Shown piece by piece: positions 6,453-15,056 of a stretch of DNA of 35,080 nucleotides. Under the pieces are notes generated by a model. It saw nothing but the letters and a program-made list of their open reading frames with translations, had not been told where the DNA came from and did no database searches. The stretch lies in contig JAFUQZ010000074.1 of assembly GCA_017472085.1 (NCBI GenBank), positions 1 to 35,080 of the forward strand. Direction: 5' to 3'. Each line of letters starts with the position of its first letter. The stretch's first letter is position 1. Made by a program: the position numbers and the translations under genes. Source of the stretch: Akkermansia sp. (GTDB lineage: Bacteria; Verrucomicrobiota; Verrucomicrobiia; Verrucomicrobiales; Akkermansiaceae).

Positions 6453-9218
6453 TTAAATAGTAAGCGATTTGCGGTCGAGAATAAGCAATGTTTCGGAATC
6501 TGCTGTTTCATCGCATAAAAACGGCATGAAACAATTTCCGCTCTTGTGTGTCAACTCCTGTGGGATGTCGACCATGCAGGACGTACCTTGCGAGGCGGGT
6601 ATCCGCAATGCCGGTTTTCCCTCCTGCGGAGAGAACGGCAGAGCTCCGTGTCCGCAGCGCACCTCCAGTTCCGGTATTCCCGGTTTATTGCTCCTGACTA
6701 CAAATTGGCAGCTTTTACCGGCCGTACCCTTAACACTGCACCGGACTCGCCTGAGATCCCCCGGTGCAACGGAACACAGTTTCCTTGCTTCGCTAAGGAG
6801 AGGTTCGGCACCATCGGAACGATGTGCATAGATGCAGATGCGACACGGTTTATTGCCGATATCGGACAGAATTTGGCGCGCTGTCCGCTCGTTTCCTTCC
6901 CGCTGTACGGTCAGCTGACCATCAGCCATGACATCGTCTATCCCCTCCGGAAATGAGGTGTGGCTATACAAAATGGTGGCTTTATGGCAAGCTGTAGGCC
7001 AATCCCAGCTCAGTTCGATATCGTAGGCATCCCGCCGTATGCCGAGCCCATCCACCCCGCCGTGCCGGGGAGAACAGACCAGTGCCATATCACCCTTAAC
7101 AACCAAGGGCAAGATATAGTTTCCCGCAGCAGAGACTTGGTGCAGAACAGCAGAATGCCGTTCTTTTTCCGCAATAGCTCCTACACACTGAGCCAGAGAG
7201 CACATGCTGCCCACCGGTCCCGGGAGCTCTCTGCCGACATACCAGTATACCTTTTCCGCGCCCGGAAGCTCGCTTCGACTGATGCGCAGTTCGGTCGCTG
7301 CTTGTTCGTATTCCCAGTGGGTGAGCTTCAACTCCGGAGGAGGACTGGCCGGAGTGCCGCTTCCGCCTGCAGACACGGATTCAGAACCGCCATCCCGCTT
7401 GAATACCAGAAGATAACCATATTTTCTGCCGTTTTCCAGCTCTTTGTCCGTATAACTTGTTGCCCGTGAAGCCACCGGGAGTCTGATACCGTCTGCTGCG
7501 GATTTCGGCACAGCTCCCTCGCGGCGCGTCAGCGTAGCCTGCCACCCGGGGGGCAGGGAGTTCCAGGAAATATCAGCCTGCCCGTTGCCCATCCGGATGC
7601 GCAGCTGGGGAGTAGGTAATACGAGACCTCCGGCAGTGTTACCGCGTAATACCTGTTCGCCCACGAGCGCAAAAACAGCGTATGTGTAGTACACGCCTGG
7701 CTGTACCTGACTGTCTGTGTAGGGAGAAAACTTGCCGAAAGGCTCAACGGCCTCGCCGTCTCGCTCATGGTGCGGTACTCCGTTTTGTTTTTTGCGCAGA
7801 ATATAGCGGATGGGTGTTTTACGGCTATCCGGTAATACATCCAGAGCGTTCCCTCTGTAGAGCACCTTCTCCCATTCTACCCGCAGTGCGCTGCCTGCAT
7901 TTTTTACGGCGCGTATGGCCGGTGCCTGCATCTGCTGCAGAATCACCGCATCCAGAGCTGCCTGAACTTCTTGTTGCAGCTGCAAGGCAGAGGTAAACTT
8001 GGGGTAGTTCTTCAGTATGGCTTTCAGCCGTTCCTGAACTTTACCAAACTCACCGTTTTTTGTCAGGTAGCGCAATTCATCCAACTCTTTGTGGTGCTGC
8101 CGGATGGTAGTCATGCGGTTGCTGCATTTGCGGCATTTATCAGCCTTGGGGTCGGAAAGCGCACCGCAGCGCGGGCAATCCACTTTGAACTGCATCCCGC
8201 AGGATACACAGCGTATGGCTTCTGCATCATTCTTCGCCTTGCAGGTGGGGCATTCCATGTGCGTGGCTTGCCAGGGGAAACGCACGTTGCAGTCAGCACA
8301 GCATTTCTTGTATAGCAGCCATTCTGCATTTTCACGGGACAGTCCGGCCTCGCACAGAGAATCCAATAATTTGGTATAATACTCTGCAGAGATGGTACTT
8401 GGAGCTCCTCCTTCTATATAACCCGGCAGGCAGTCCAGAATGGTTTTACTGGCCAGATAGATTTTCCATGCTTCATCGCTTTTGTGCCTTTTTTCTTCAT
8501 TGGCGAAAAATTTATCAGCTATTGCAGCAATTCCTGCTTTGATGATGACTTCCAGCTTTTGTTTATCCGGCAGATTGCGTACCTGCGTGTTCTCTTTTGT
8601 CCGGATTTTGCTTAATTCATCAAAACTGACATTTTCGCTGCATCCCCAATAATCGTATATTGATTTTTTCTCGGCTACGACTAACAATTTGTGCAAACGC
8701 ATCATATCGCGGGAAATAACAATTCCCATCACTCCTCCTTTAGGGGGAACTTTTGCGTTGCTAGGTTCGAGAACGGAGACCGGATATGGCTGCCCCAGGG
8801 TCGTGATGCGAATGTTGCATTCTGCGGCGAGCCCTTGCACCGTTTCTGCTTTCAATTTGCAGTTATTGCAGATGTTGCGGAAGATGTTTTCTGCCACACA
8901 GCCTTTTATTGCGGCATGCTTCAGCCGGTATTTGACCCTTTCGCACTCATTTTTATAGGCTTCTTGAGCCAGTTTTCGAAGAGTGGCGGGGTCGGATAAC
9001 GCTGCCACGACTTTCTCAAAAGTTTCAGATAGCTCGCGAAGAAGGATATCGCCGTCTTGCGGTGTGCTGGACCATTTCTCCGCTTCTGCACGGGCTTTCA
9101 GTTTGGCTACGACTTTCGCACAATTTATTTCAAAGGGCTCGAGCGATAAATCCAGAATCTCGTAGTAATTTTTCTTCTTCATGAATGCGTGGGGAAAATT
9201 CATCACCACAGAGCGCAT
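6453..9218 (-). CDS. Large J-like, double zinc-ribbon, Fn3-like protein
   Basis: The protein is up to 921 aa. Residues 18-90 (YYEILDLS ... ALSDPATLRKLAQEAY) follow the J-domain pattern, from the YYEIL opening to the LSDP.xR end, but the HPD motif needed to stimulate Hsp70 is missing. A second similar segment may lie at about 187-265 (YDYWGCSENVSFDEL). Residues 306-367 hold several CxxC pairs (CADC, CPTC, CVSC, CPRC, CRKC), forming two or more zinc ribbons. The C-terminal half (about 415-921) has beta-sandwich repeats resembling fibronectin III domains, for example YTDSQVQPGVYYTYAVFAL. There is no signal peptide. The first ATG overlaps a 12-bp stem, and MNFPH (residue 6) or MKKKNYY (residue 13) could be the real start. 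The gene lies between Hsp70 and the GTPase. It probably acts as a scaffold linking chaperone and GTPase. Confidence 0.75.
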   Translation of the reverse strand: MRSVVMNFPHAFMKKKNYYEILDLSLEPFEINCAKVVAKLKARAEAEKWSSTPQDGDILLRELSETFEKVVAALSDPATLRKLAQEAYKNECERVKYRLKHAAIKGCVAENIFRNICNNCKLKAETVQGLAAECNIRITTLGQPYPVSVLEPSNAKVPPKGGVMGIVISRDMMRLHKLLVVAEKKSIYDYWGCSENVSFDELSKIRTKENTQVRNLPDKQKLEVIIKAGIAAIADKFFANEEKRHKSDEAWKIYLASKTILDCLPGYIEGGAPSTISAEYYTKLLDSLCEAGLSRENAEWLLYKKCCADCNVRFPWQATHMECPTCKAKNDAEAIRCVSCGMQFKVDCPRCGALSDPKADKCRKCSNRMTTIRQHHKELDELRYLTKNGEFGKVQERLKAILKNYPKFTSALQLQQEVQAALDAVILQQMQAPAIRAVKNAGSALRVEWEKVLYRGNALDVLPDSRKTPIRYILRKKQNGVPHHERDGEAVEPFGKFSPYTDSQVQPGVYYTYAVFALVGEQVLRGNTAGGLVLPTPQLRIRMGNGQADISWNSLPPGWQATLTRREGAVPKSAADGIRLPVASRATSYTDKELENGRKYGYLLVFKRDGGSESVSAGGSGTPASPPPELKLTHWEYEQAATELRISRSELPGAEKVYWYVGRELPGPVGSMCSLAQCVGAIAEKERHSAVLHQVSAAGNYILPLVVKGDMALVCSPRHGGVDGLGIRRDAYDIELSWDWPTACHKATILYSHTSFPEGIDDVMADGQLTVQREGNERTARQILSDIGNKPCRICIYAHRSDGAEPLLSEARKLCSVAPGDLRRVRCSVKGTAGKSCQFVVRSNKPGIPELEVRCGHGALPFSPQEGKPALRIPASQGTSCMVDIPQELTHKSGNCFMPFLCDETADSETLLILDRKSLTI

Positions 9219-9256
9219 GAACAGCCAACAAGTTTCCGATTCCCGTTGGCTGTTCA
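9218..9256 (-). promoter_or_regulatory. Intergenic hairpin over a start codon
   Basis: TGAACAGCCAAC (9218-9229) pairs perfectly with GTTGGCTGTTCA (9245-9256) around a 15-nt loop. It lies between the Hsp70 stop codon and the first ATG of the next gene, and includes one base of that ATG. No U-tract follows on the minus strand, so it is not a classical terminator. It may stabilise or process the mRNA, or mask the first start codon. Confidence 0.6.
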
Positions 9257-9271
9257 GCTCTGCGGAGCAGA

Positions 9272-10945
9272 TTACTCAATGGTCATATTGTTGAGCTTGC
9301 GCTGCATTTGTCTCATTTCCGAAACGGAGAGGGAAGAGTCGGTTTTCACTTCACCCTCGATAGTCTGCCCGGAGGCGGGGTCGCGCGAAAGGATGTGCAG
9401 AAGTCCGTCTTCGCTCAGGCGGAAGATGGTCTCTATCGGGGAGCCTTTGGGCAAGCCCGGTTTGATAGGCAAGACTCCCTCCCAGATAACATTTCCCAGA
9501 GCGGGGTCGATGCCTTCCGTGCTGATAGCATAAATTTCTGCATCAGAGGTAGGCATTTCCACCATGTTATCCACCACGCGGGTTTTGACTCCCGTCTGGT
9601 TATCCTGCAGGGTATAACTGGTCAATGTGGCCTCTGCCGGTAGTGTGGTGTTCTTATACAATATGTTGTAAATACGGTCCACATAGTCACTCTGGCGAAC
9701 CAGGATTTCACCGAAGCTGCGGCTGCTGACGTTGTAGGTGGGGGTAACGATGGTCGAGATAGCCTCCAGCGTCATGTCATGTTCATCTGCCAGTTGCTGG
9801 AGCTTTTCTTTCGTTTCGAGTGAAAAATCACCTTCAGTATTTGTTTCCAGAGAGAAGTCGCCGGCTTCCTCCCGCAGCAGATGCGCCATGGCAGAGATGG
9901 CGGCCCCTTTGGCAACGGCTTCGTCCGGATCATAGGTTACAGGCTCCAGCCCGAATTCCCGGCGCAGCATTGCCGGTACCTGCGGCATGTAGGTGCTGCC
10001 ACCCACCAGAATAAGCTCATCCACTTTTTTCACCCCTTTACTGCGGGCAACTTCCACCGCATGGCGGGTGTCCTCCAGGGTACGGTTAAGCAGAGATTCG
10101 GTTTCCCTCTCAAATTCTTCACGGGAAATGGAGGCGTAGAGCTTTTCTCCCCGGTATTTATAGCTGGTCTGAACCTCTATTTTGGAGGTGAGCAATTTTT
10201 TGGTTTTTTCTGCCAGCAATCGCAGATCCTGCATGGCGGCAGCATCGCTTTTCAAATCAACGGCAGTGTCGGCAGATTGCTGCAGGCGACCCACCAGCAT
10301 ATCCAGCATCACATCATCCCAATCCTTGCCGCCCAGCAGGTGGTTACCATCCGTGCATACCACATTCAGCCCGGACGGGGATACATGAATAATCGTAACA
10401 TCGAACGTACCACCGCCCAAGTCATACACCAGAATGTGGCGATTACTTTTACCCTGCGCGCCGGAAAGACCGTAGGCCATGGCAGCTGCAGTCGGTTCAT
10501 TGAGAATCTCCAGCACATTGAGCCCGGCAAGCTGCCCCGCTGCCTTGGTGGCTTCACGTTCCTTGTGAGAGAAATAGGCAGGGCAGGTGATGACCACGTC
10601 CCGTATTTCCTGACCCAGTCGGGCAGAGGCATCCTGTACCAGCTTTTTCAGGATGTACGCGGACACCTCTTCCGGCCTGAAGTCTCCCTGAGAACAGGAA
10701 AAGACATAGGAATCACGTCCCATTTCACGCTTGATGAACGTGGCAACCTCGCCCGGACTGAGGGGAGCCTCCTGTTTAGCTTCCTCGCCTACGACAATAC
10801 GGCGATCCTCGTCGAACCACACCGCAGAGGGCGTGGTTCGCTCACCATCCGCATTCAGTAATACTTCCGGTTTCCCGCTGTTGCCGACAATGGCCACACA
10901 ACTATATGTTGTGCCCAAGTCAATTCCTATGGCTTTTCTGTTCAT
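9272..10945 (-). CDS. Divergent Hsp70 (DnaK-like), lid-less, copy 1
   Basis: This 557-aa protein has a well-kept Hsp70 ATPase domain: phosphate loop 1 GIDLGTTYS near residue 7, then DVVITCPAYFS, NEPTAAAMAYG, VYDLGGGTFDVT and LVGGSTYMPQV. DnaK is about 640 aa. Here the protein ends at MQRKLNNMTIE, right after the beta part of the substrate domain, so the helical lid and tail are missing. The usual hydrophobic interdomain linker (VLLLDV type) is not recognisable. In its place is a short duplicated segment (GDFSLET twice, about 370-382). It is therefore not the housekeeping DnaK. It lies directly downstream of a second Hsp70 (25-bp gap) in an operon with a GrpE-like gene and a J-like protein. 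It probably remodels or gates the associated GTPase/ATPase machine. Confidence 0.92.
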   Translation of the reverse strand: MNRKAIGIDLGTTYSCVAIVGNSGKPEVLLNADGERTTPSAVWFDEDRRIVVGEEAKQEAPLSPGEVATFIKREMGRDSYVFSCSQGDFRPEEVSAYILKKLVQDASARLGQEIRDVVITCPAYFSHKEREATKAAGQLAGLNVLEILNEPTAAAMAYGLSGAQGKSNRHILVYDLGGGTFDVTIIHVSPSGLNVVCTDGNHLLGGKDWDDVMLDMLVGRLQQSADTAVDLKSDAAAMQDLRLLAEKTKKLLTSKIEVQTSYKYRGEKLYASISREEFERETESLLNRTLEDTRHAVEVARSKGVKKVDELILVGGSTYMPQVPAMLRREFGLEPVTYDPDEAVAKGAAISAMAHLLREEAGDFSLETNTEGDFSLETKEKLQQLADEHDMTLEAISTIVTPTYNVSSRSFGEILVRQSDYVDRIYNILYKNTTLPAEATLTSYTLQDNQTGVKTRVVDNMVEMPTSDAEIYAISTEGIDPALGNVIWEGVLPIKPGLPKGSPIETIFRLSEDGLLHILSRDPASGQTIEGEVKTDSSLSVSEMRQMQRKLNNMTIE

Positions 10946-10970
10946 AGTTTTATCGATTCAGGGGTGCTGG

Positions 10971-12677
10971 TTATACATCTGCCATCTCCAGTTCGGCAAC
11001 TTTCTTCTTGATTTCATCAATCTCTCCCTCAGTCAGAGCATCTGTCACGGTAAACTCAACGGTAATATGCTTGTCATTGGTGATATCGCGCGCGGTAAGT
11101 TCCAGACGTCCATTCTCATCCAGAGAGAAGATAACCTCGATTTTCGCGCCGGCGGGCAGGCCGGGGGTAAGTGCCATCTCGGCATTTCCCAGCTCTACAC
11201 AGTAATCCAGCTCTGTTGCAACTTCGTCCATGTTATTGGAGAATACAACCAGGGGAAGAGTAGTGGCATTTGCCTCTGACACAGGGAATTGCTGTGACTT
11301 GCAGCAGGGAACCGGCGTTTGCTTTTTGATGAGATTATAGCATACCGGCTTCTTTTCCTTGTTCAGGACACGAATTCCAATACTCTTGGATGCCACGGTT
11401 CTGACTTTTGTTTCAATGGTTTCTGTTATCGTGGTTACTTCAAGTCCGAATTCGTCCGCAAGCTCCTGTTTTGCTTTATCCTCGATGTCAACCTCCGGTT
11501 TATCCGGTTCCTTTTCCTTGAGTTCCTCCATCTTCTTTATGAACGCATCCTGAATGGCTTTGATGTTGCCATAGGCTGCCGCACCCTTGGAAACAGCATA
11601 GTTTGGTTCGTAGAGTTTGGGTTCCACGCCGAGCGAATCCTTATAGCGGCTTTCCACCATGGCCATAATCTGAGGCATGTAGGTAGAACCACCCACCAGC
11701 AGGAATTCGTCTATCTTCTCAGAACTGCCGTTATCCTTGGCTATGGAACGAGCCTTCTCAATCATGGCATCGGTAAAGCTGATGGTGCGCTCCAACAGGG
11801 TGCGGGTGGCCTCCTCGAATTCCTCGCGAGTGACGCTTACCTTTACCTTGCCGTCCGGGCAGGCAATGGTGGCTTTGGCGGTTTCCCTCTGGCTGAGACT
11901 TTTCTTGGTCTTCTCCACGGTGAGCTGCAGAGCCGCAGCGGTCTCCGGGTCACTCATGGGGTCTCCTGCATCAGGGTTATCCAGATTCAGTTTATCAAGC
12001 AGAACATCGCGCAGGGCGTTATCCCAGTCCGCGCCACCCAGTTTATGGTCGCCATCCGAGCACACCACCTGCACTCCGTCGGGAGCAACATTGATCACCG
12101 TGACGTCAAAAGTACCGCCGCCCAGGTCATACACAATCACCTGTTTGGTGGAGCAGTCGCCCTCTCCACTCTCCTTCAGCTGACCGGCCATGCCCAGACC
12201 GTAGCTGATAGCGGCGGCTATCGGCTCATCCACCACGGCAAGAACATTCAGCCCGGCTATCTCACCGGCAGCCTTCGTTGCGGCACGCTCCGCTTCATTG
12301 AAGTAGGCAGGGCAGGTAATCACCACATCTTTCACGCTGTGTCCTGCCATCTCCGCACCTTTGACCATGTATTTGAGAATCAGAGAGGAAATAGACTCCG
12401 GCGAGTGCTCCACACCGAAAAATTCCTTGCGCCATTTGGAGCCGATTTCCCGCTTAATCAGGCCTACGAAATTATCCGGGTCGATGCTGGCAGATTCCTT
12501 TGCCGTATCGCCCACAGTATAATTGCCCTCTTCAAAGAATACGGCGGAGGCGGTGATCTGTCCTCCGTCCGGATTGTTGATGATGGTGGCGTTGTTGCTG
12601 TCATCCATGTAGGATATAGCCGAATAGGTGGTGCCCAGGTCAATGCCGTACACCATGGGTTTTGTATTTTCGCTCAT
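10971..12677 (-). CDS. Divergent Hsp70 (DnaK-like), lid-less, copy 2
   Basis: This 568-aa Hsp70 is a clear paralogue of the next gene. ATPase motifs are intact: GIDLGTTYSAISY (about 10-22), DVVITCPAYFNEAERAA, DEPIAAAISYG, VYDLGGGTFDVTVI and LVGGSTYMPQIM. The substrate-binding part is short, ends in ELEMADV, and lacks a lid and the canonical linker. A Glu/Lys-rich insertion (about 385-410, KKMEELKEKEPDKPEVD) separates the ATPase domain from the beta domain. The two Hsp70s differ enough that they probably have distinct partners or form a regulated pair. A 49-codon remnant of a third, close to this one in sequence, lies immediately upstream. Confidence 0.93.
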   Translation of the reverse strand: MSENTKPMVYGIDLGTTYSAISYMDDSNNATIINNPDGGQITASAVFFEEGNYTVGDTAKESASIDPDNFVGLIKREIGSKWRKEFFGVEHSPESISSLILKYMVKGAEMAGHSVKDVVITCPAYFNEAERAATKAAGEIAGLNVLAVVDEPIAAAISYGLGMAGQLKESGEGDCSTKQVIVYDLGGGTFDVTVINVAPDGVQVVCSDGDHKLGGADWDNALRDVLLDKLNLDNPDAGDPMSDPETAAALQLTVEKTKKSLSQRETAKATIACPDGKVKVSVTREEFEEATRTLLERTISFTDAMIEKARSIAKDNGSSEKIDEFLLVGGSTYMPQIMAMVESRYKDSLGVEPKLYEPNYAVSKGAAAYGNIKAIQDAFIKKMEELKEKEPDKPEVDIEDKAKQELADEFGLEVTTITETIETKVRTVASKSIGIRVLNKEKKPVCYNLIKKQTPVPCCKSQQFPVSEANATTLPLVVFSNNMDEVATELDYCVELGNAEMALTPGLPAGAKIEVIFSLDENGRLELTARDITNDKHITVEFTVTDALTEGEIDEIKKKVAELEMADV

Positions 12678-12729
12678 AATTGTTTGTTGATTTAAGGATA
12701 AAATGTTAGAAACCTATTGCTTATTACAT

Positions 12730-12879
12730 TTACTTGCGGCAAGATTTCCCCTCTTCAAAGAACACGGCAGAGGCTGTAAGCTGACCACCGTCCGGGTTGT
12801 TGATGATGGTGGTTTCTCCGCATTCATCTGCACTGGCTAATGCAGAATGGGTGTAACCGAACGAGATGCCGTATCGCAT
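12730..12879 (-). pseudogene. Hsp70 N-terminal remnant (third copy)
   Basis: The 49-codon frame starts at an ATG at 12879 (MRYGISFGYTHSALA) and stops after FFEEGKSCRK. It matches residues 8-55 or so of the adjacent Hsp70: TIINNPDGGQxTASAVFFEEG is identical except for one residue. The nucleotide-binding loop DLGTTYS has become SFGYTHS, so it cannot bind ATP normally. The match then ends abruptly. The simplest reading is a partial duplication that decayed. A short expressed peptide cannot be excluded, since the frame is open and in the operon. Confidence 0.7.
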
Positions 12880-12901
12880 GGGGGAGAGACAGGTGAAGGA
12901 A

Positions 12902-13786
12902 TTATTCTGCTGCTTCAGCCGGTTTTTGGAGCACATATACCGCAACCTTTTCCAGACGAATAACCTTGTCATTCATCTCGAATCCCCAGCGGATGCTGCT
13001 TTGGATGGTTTTAGCCAGCTCCGGATTATCTGTCGGGATGGTTTTGAGCGCGCTGTGGCGTTTGCCGTTGAAAAGGGTGCCCGGTTCGGAACGGTAGGCA
13101 ATCACATCGTGGTTTTCCAATAAATCACGAAGGTCTTCTGCATAACCACACACCAGCTTGCGCAGTTTGGCAAAATTCTCCGGCGTTTCTTCGGCCGCGG
13201 CAAAATGCTCGGAACTGCGCTCTGCGCCGTCTATCTCAGCGATGAGATCCATCACGATGGCGCGGGTCTGCTTGGCGGCTTCCTCCCGGCGGTAGCGCTC
13301 CAGCTCCGCATGCTGGCGGTCAATGATTTCCTGCTTGGATGCATCATATTTCAGCTTGCGCGCAAAATCATCGCTGAGGTTTTTCAGCTGAGCATCCACC
13401 GCAGATAAGGCACTGAGCACGGGTGAGAAATCCACGGTAAACGGTTCGGAAGTCGGAAGTACCTGCGGTTCATTCGCCGGTTCCGTGGGCAGCGGTTCAG
13501 TTGCTTCAGCCGGATTCAGCGGATCTTCCGGGCTGTCAACGGCAGGGGCTCCCTCAGAATCCTGTACAGGTGTGAGCGTGTCTGCCGATGTGTCTTCAGC
13601 CGCATTTTCGCCCGGTTCAGCAGGCTGTGCTTCGTCTGTATCAGCCGGAGTCTCGTTCATATCCTCCTCCGGGGTGATTGTTTCTGTGGGAGGATTGATC
13701 TCCTCCGCTACAACGGGCAGAGGCTCTTCTTCTATCGTATGGGGAGTATCGTTCATTTTTTTGAATAATTTGAATAGGAAAAACAT
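12902..13786 (-). CDS. GrpE-like nucleotide exchange factor with long acidic N-terminus
   Basis: GrpE proteins release ADP from Hsp70. The C-terminal half has the GrpE pattern: a long helix (KLKYDASKQEIIDRQHAELE), a short helical bundle (LRKLVCGYAEDLRDLLEN) and a terminal beta part ending in LEKVAVYVLQKP. The first 120 or so residues are Pro/Glu/Thr-rich and disordered, longer than in housekeeping GrpE. I start at the ATG at 13786 because it overlaps the previous stop as TAATG, suggesting coupled translation; MNDTPHT ten codons later and an ATG at 13813 are alternatives. The FFLFKLFKK opening is amphipathic and may touch the membrane. It should serve the two Hsp70s encoded downstream. Confidence 0.82.
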   Translation of the reverse strand: MFFLFKLFKKMNDTPHTIEEEPLPVVAEEINPPTETITPEEDMNETPADTDEAQPAEPGENAAEDTSADTLTPVQDSEGAPAVDSPEDPLNPAEATEPLPTEPANEPQVLPTSEPFTVDFSPVLSALSAVDAQLKNLSDDFARKLKYDASKQEIIDRQHAELERYRREEAAKQTRAIVMDLIAEIDGAERSSEHFAAAEETPENFAKLRKLVCGYAEDLRDLLENHDVIAYRSEPGTLFNGKRHSALKTIPTDNPELAKTIQSSIRWGFEMNDKVIRLEKVAVYVLQKPAEAAE

Positions 13787-14970
13787 TATTTTGTGACGTG
13801 TTGAAGCATCCACCGACTCAGCTCCGCCACGCCGGAGCTATCCTTGAGTTTTGCTGTGTTGCTGTGGGTTGTAAAATAGCGCACGGAGCGGAACAAACTG
13901 CATTTTTGGGCAATGTCCGGCAGTTTGCGGCGGTGGAGATACGCTCTGTATGCCTCCGGTTTGCCGGAGCTTGGGGGGGCGGAATCATCAGCTGAGTCAC
14001 AGTTCGGATCGGCGATGATGACAGCGCATTTTAATCGTTTGAGCGTTCGCAGATGCATAGAGCGCATCAGCTCATACCAACTGTCAAACGTCCTGGCAAA
14101 GCTCGCGTGGGAAGCCGTTGAGGTATCCACCACAAACACTACGGCGTTCAGAGAGCCGTAATCGCTGAATGTATCCAGAGAGCAAGGATTTCCCATGGCT
14201 TTCTCTCTCATATCATACAGGCGCAGCTGGTGCGTCGGTTTGCTTGGTTCATTTGCCCCTGCATGCCCTTTCCGAGCATCTACGGTGCAACATGCAACCC
14301 CCACACCGAAGGATGGTTTGCTGACAATGCCGGACTGTCCGCACATGCTCCAGCCTGCAATGTCGTTATCTCTGAAAGCTGCCAGTAGCGCTTCGAGAAG
14401 AGAGAGACGATAGCTATCGCCCGCAGCGAGAAAGGCAATCTGTGCCTTGCCGGAGCTCTCCTGTTTTTTGCGTCGATTGCGCACCGCCTCCTCACCCGGC
14501 ATCAGGAACATCCAGATGGGTATCAGCACGGATGCCGCACAGATAAAGATTCCCAAAGCAGCAATGAGAGCAAGTGGCCGTAATATGTATATCTCAAATA
14601 TACATATTACTCTGATGGGTAAAAACTCGTGTTCGGAGGAACGATACCGCGTCTGAATAGGTGAAATGAGTGAAGCTCTGCAAACGGATTGAATGATGCC
14701 GAAACCTTGCTTCAATCTGTATTGCAGCACTTCTTTTCCTCTCATGTTGAGCGGGGCTTCGTCGCATGCCTGTTTATAAAAAACGCAGGCATTCACAGCA
14801 ACCACTCCCAGAGCCCAGACGGCGTACGCCAGCAGGAAGCCGCTTTGCAGCGCATTATCCAGACTGTATCTGACATCGGCTCCCAGATAATCGGATAGAA
14901 AAAAATGATAGGCCAACCATACTACAATGCATAGTATGATAAATAAACGCCGTGATAGTTGCTTGTCCAT
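13786..14970 (-). CDS. Membrane protein with degenerate GTPase-like domain
   Basis: The 394-aa protein has about four membrane helices (around 8-26, 42-63, 118-137, 138-157), then a basic stretch (RNRRKKQ, 164-170), then a cytosolic domain. That domain looks like a decayed P-loop GTPase. A strand-loop-helix AFLAAGDSYRLSLLEALL (179-196) stands where a P-loop would be but lacks GxxxxGK[ST]. Next come LRLYDMRE (249-256, cf. DxxG), NAVVFVVDTS (275-284) and CAVIIADPN (315-323, cf. NKxD). I infer a non-binding partner of the zinc-ribbon GTPase, anchoring the machine to the inner membrane. An AGGAAA ribosome site precedes the ATG. A terminator-like hairpin lies just upstream. Confidence 0.6.
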   Translation of the reverse strand: MDKQLSRRLFIILCIVVWLAYHFFLSDYLGADVRYSLDNALQSGFLLAYAVWALGVVAVNACVFYKQACDEAPLNMRGKEVLQYRLKQGFGIIQSVCRASLISPIQTRYRSSEHEFLPIRVICIFEIYILRPLALIAALGIFICAASVLIPIWMFLMPGEEAVRNRRKKQESSGKAQIAFLAAGDSYRLSLLEALLAAFRDNDIAGWSMCGQSGIVSKPSFGVGVACCTVDARKGHAGANEPSKPTHQLRLYDMREKAMGNPCSLDTFSDYGSLNAVVFVVDTSTASHASFARTFDSWYELMRSMHLRTLKRLKCAVIIADPNCDSADDSAPPSSGKPEAYRAYLHRRKLPDIAQKCSLFRSVRYFTTHSNTAKLKDSSGVAELSRWMLQHVTK

Positions 14971-15000
14971 TCGTTTCCTGATCGATGCGCAGTTCCGGAG

Positions 15001-15035
15001 AAAAACCGGGCAGTTCAGTCAACCGCGCTGCCCGG
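15001..15035 (-). terminator. Intra-cluster terminator or attenuator
   Basis: On the minus strand CCGGGCAG (15035-15028) pairs with CTGCCCGG (15013-15006), followed by TTTTTC. It lies after the small lipoprotein gene and before the membrane GTPase-like gene. It would end or dampen transcription between the envelope genes and the chaperone/GTPase genes. Confidence 0.65.
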
Positions 15036-15056
15036 ATAAGGAGCCGGGAGGTGAGA

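Noticed and set aside
9881..12695. Long plus-strand open frames (326 and 458 codons) opposite the two hsp70 genes
   Set aside because: They mirror the strongly conserved Hsp70 coding frames, have no ribosome sites and show no recognisable domains. GC-rich codon bias explains them.
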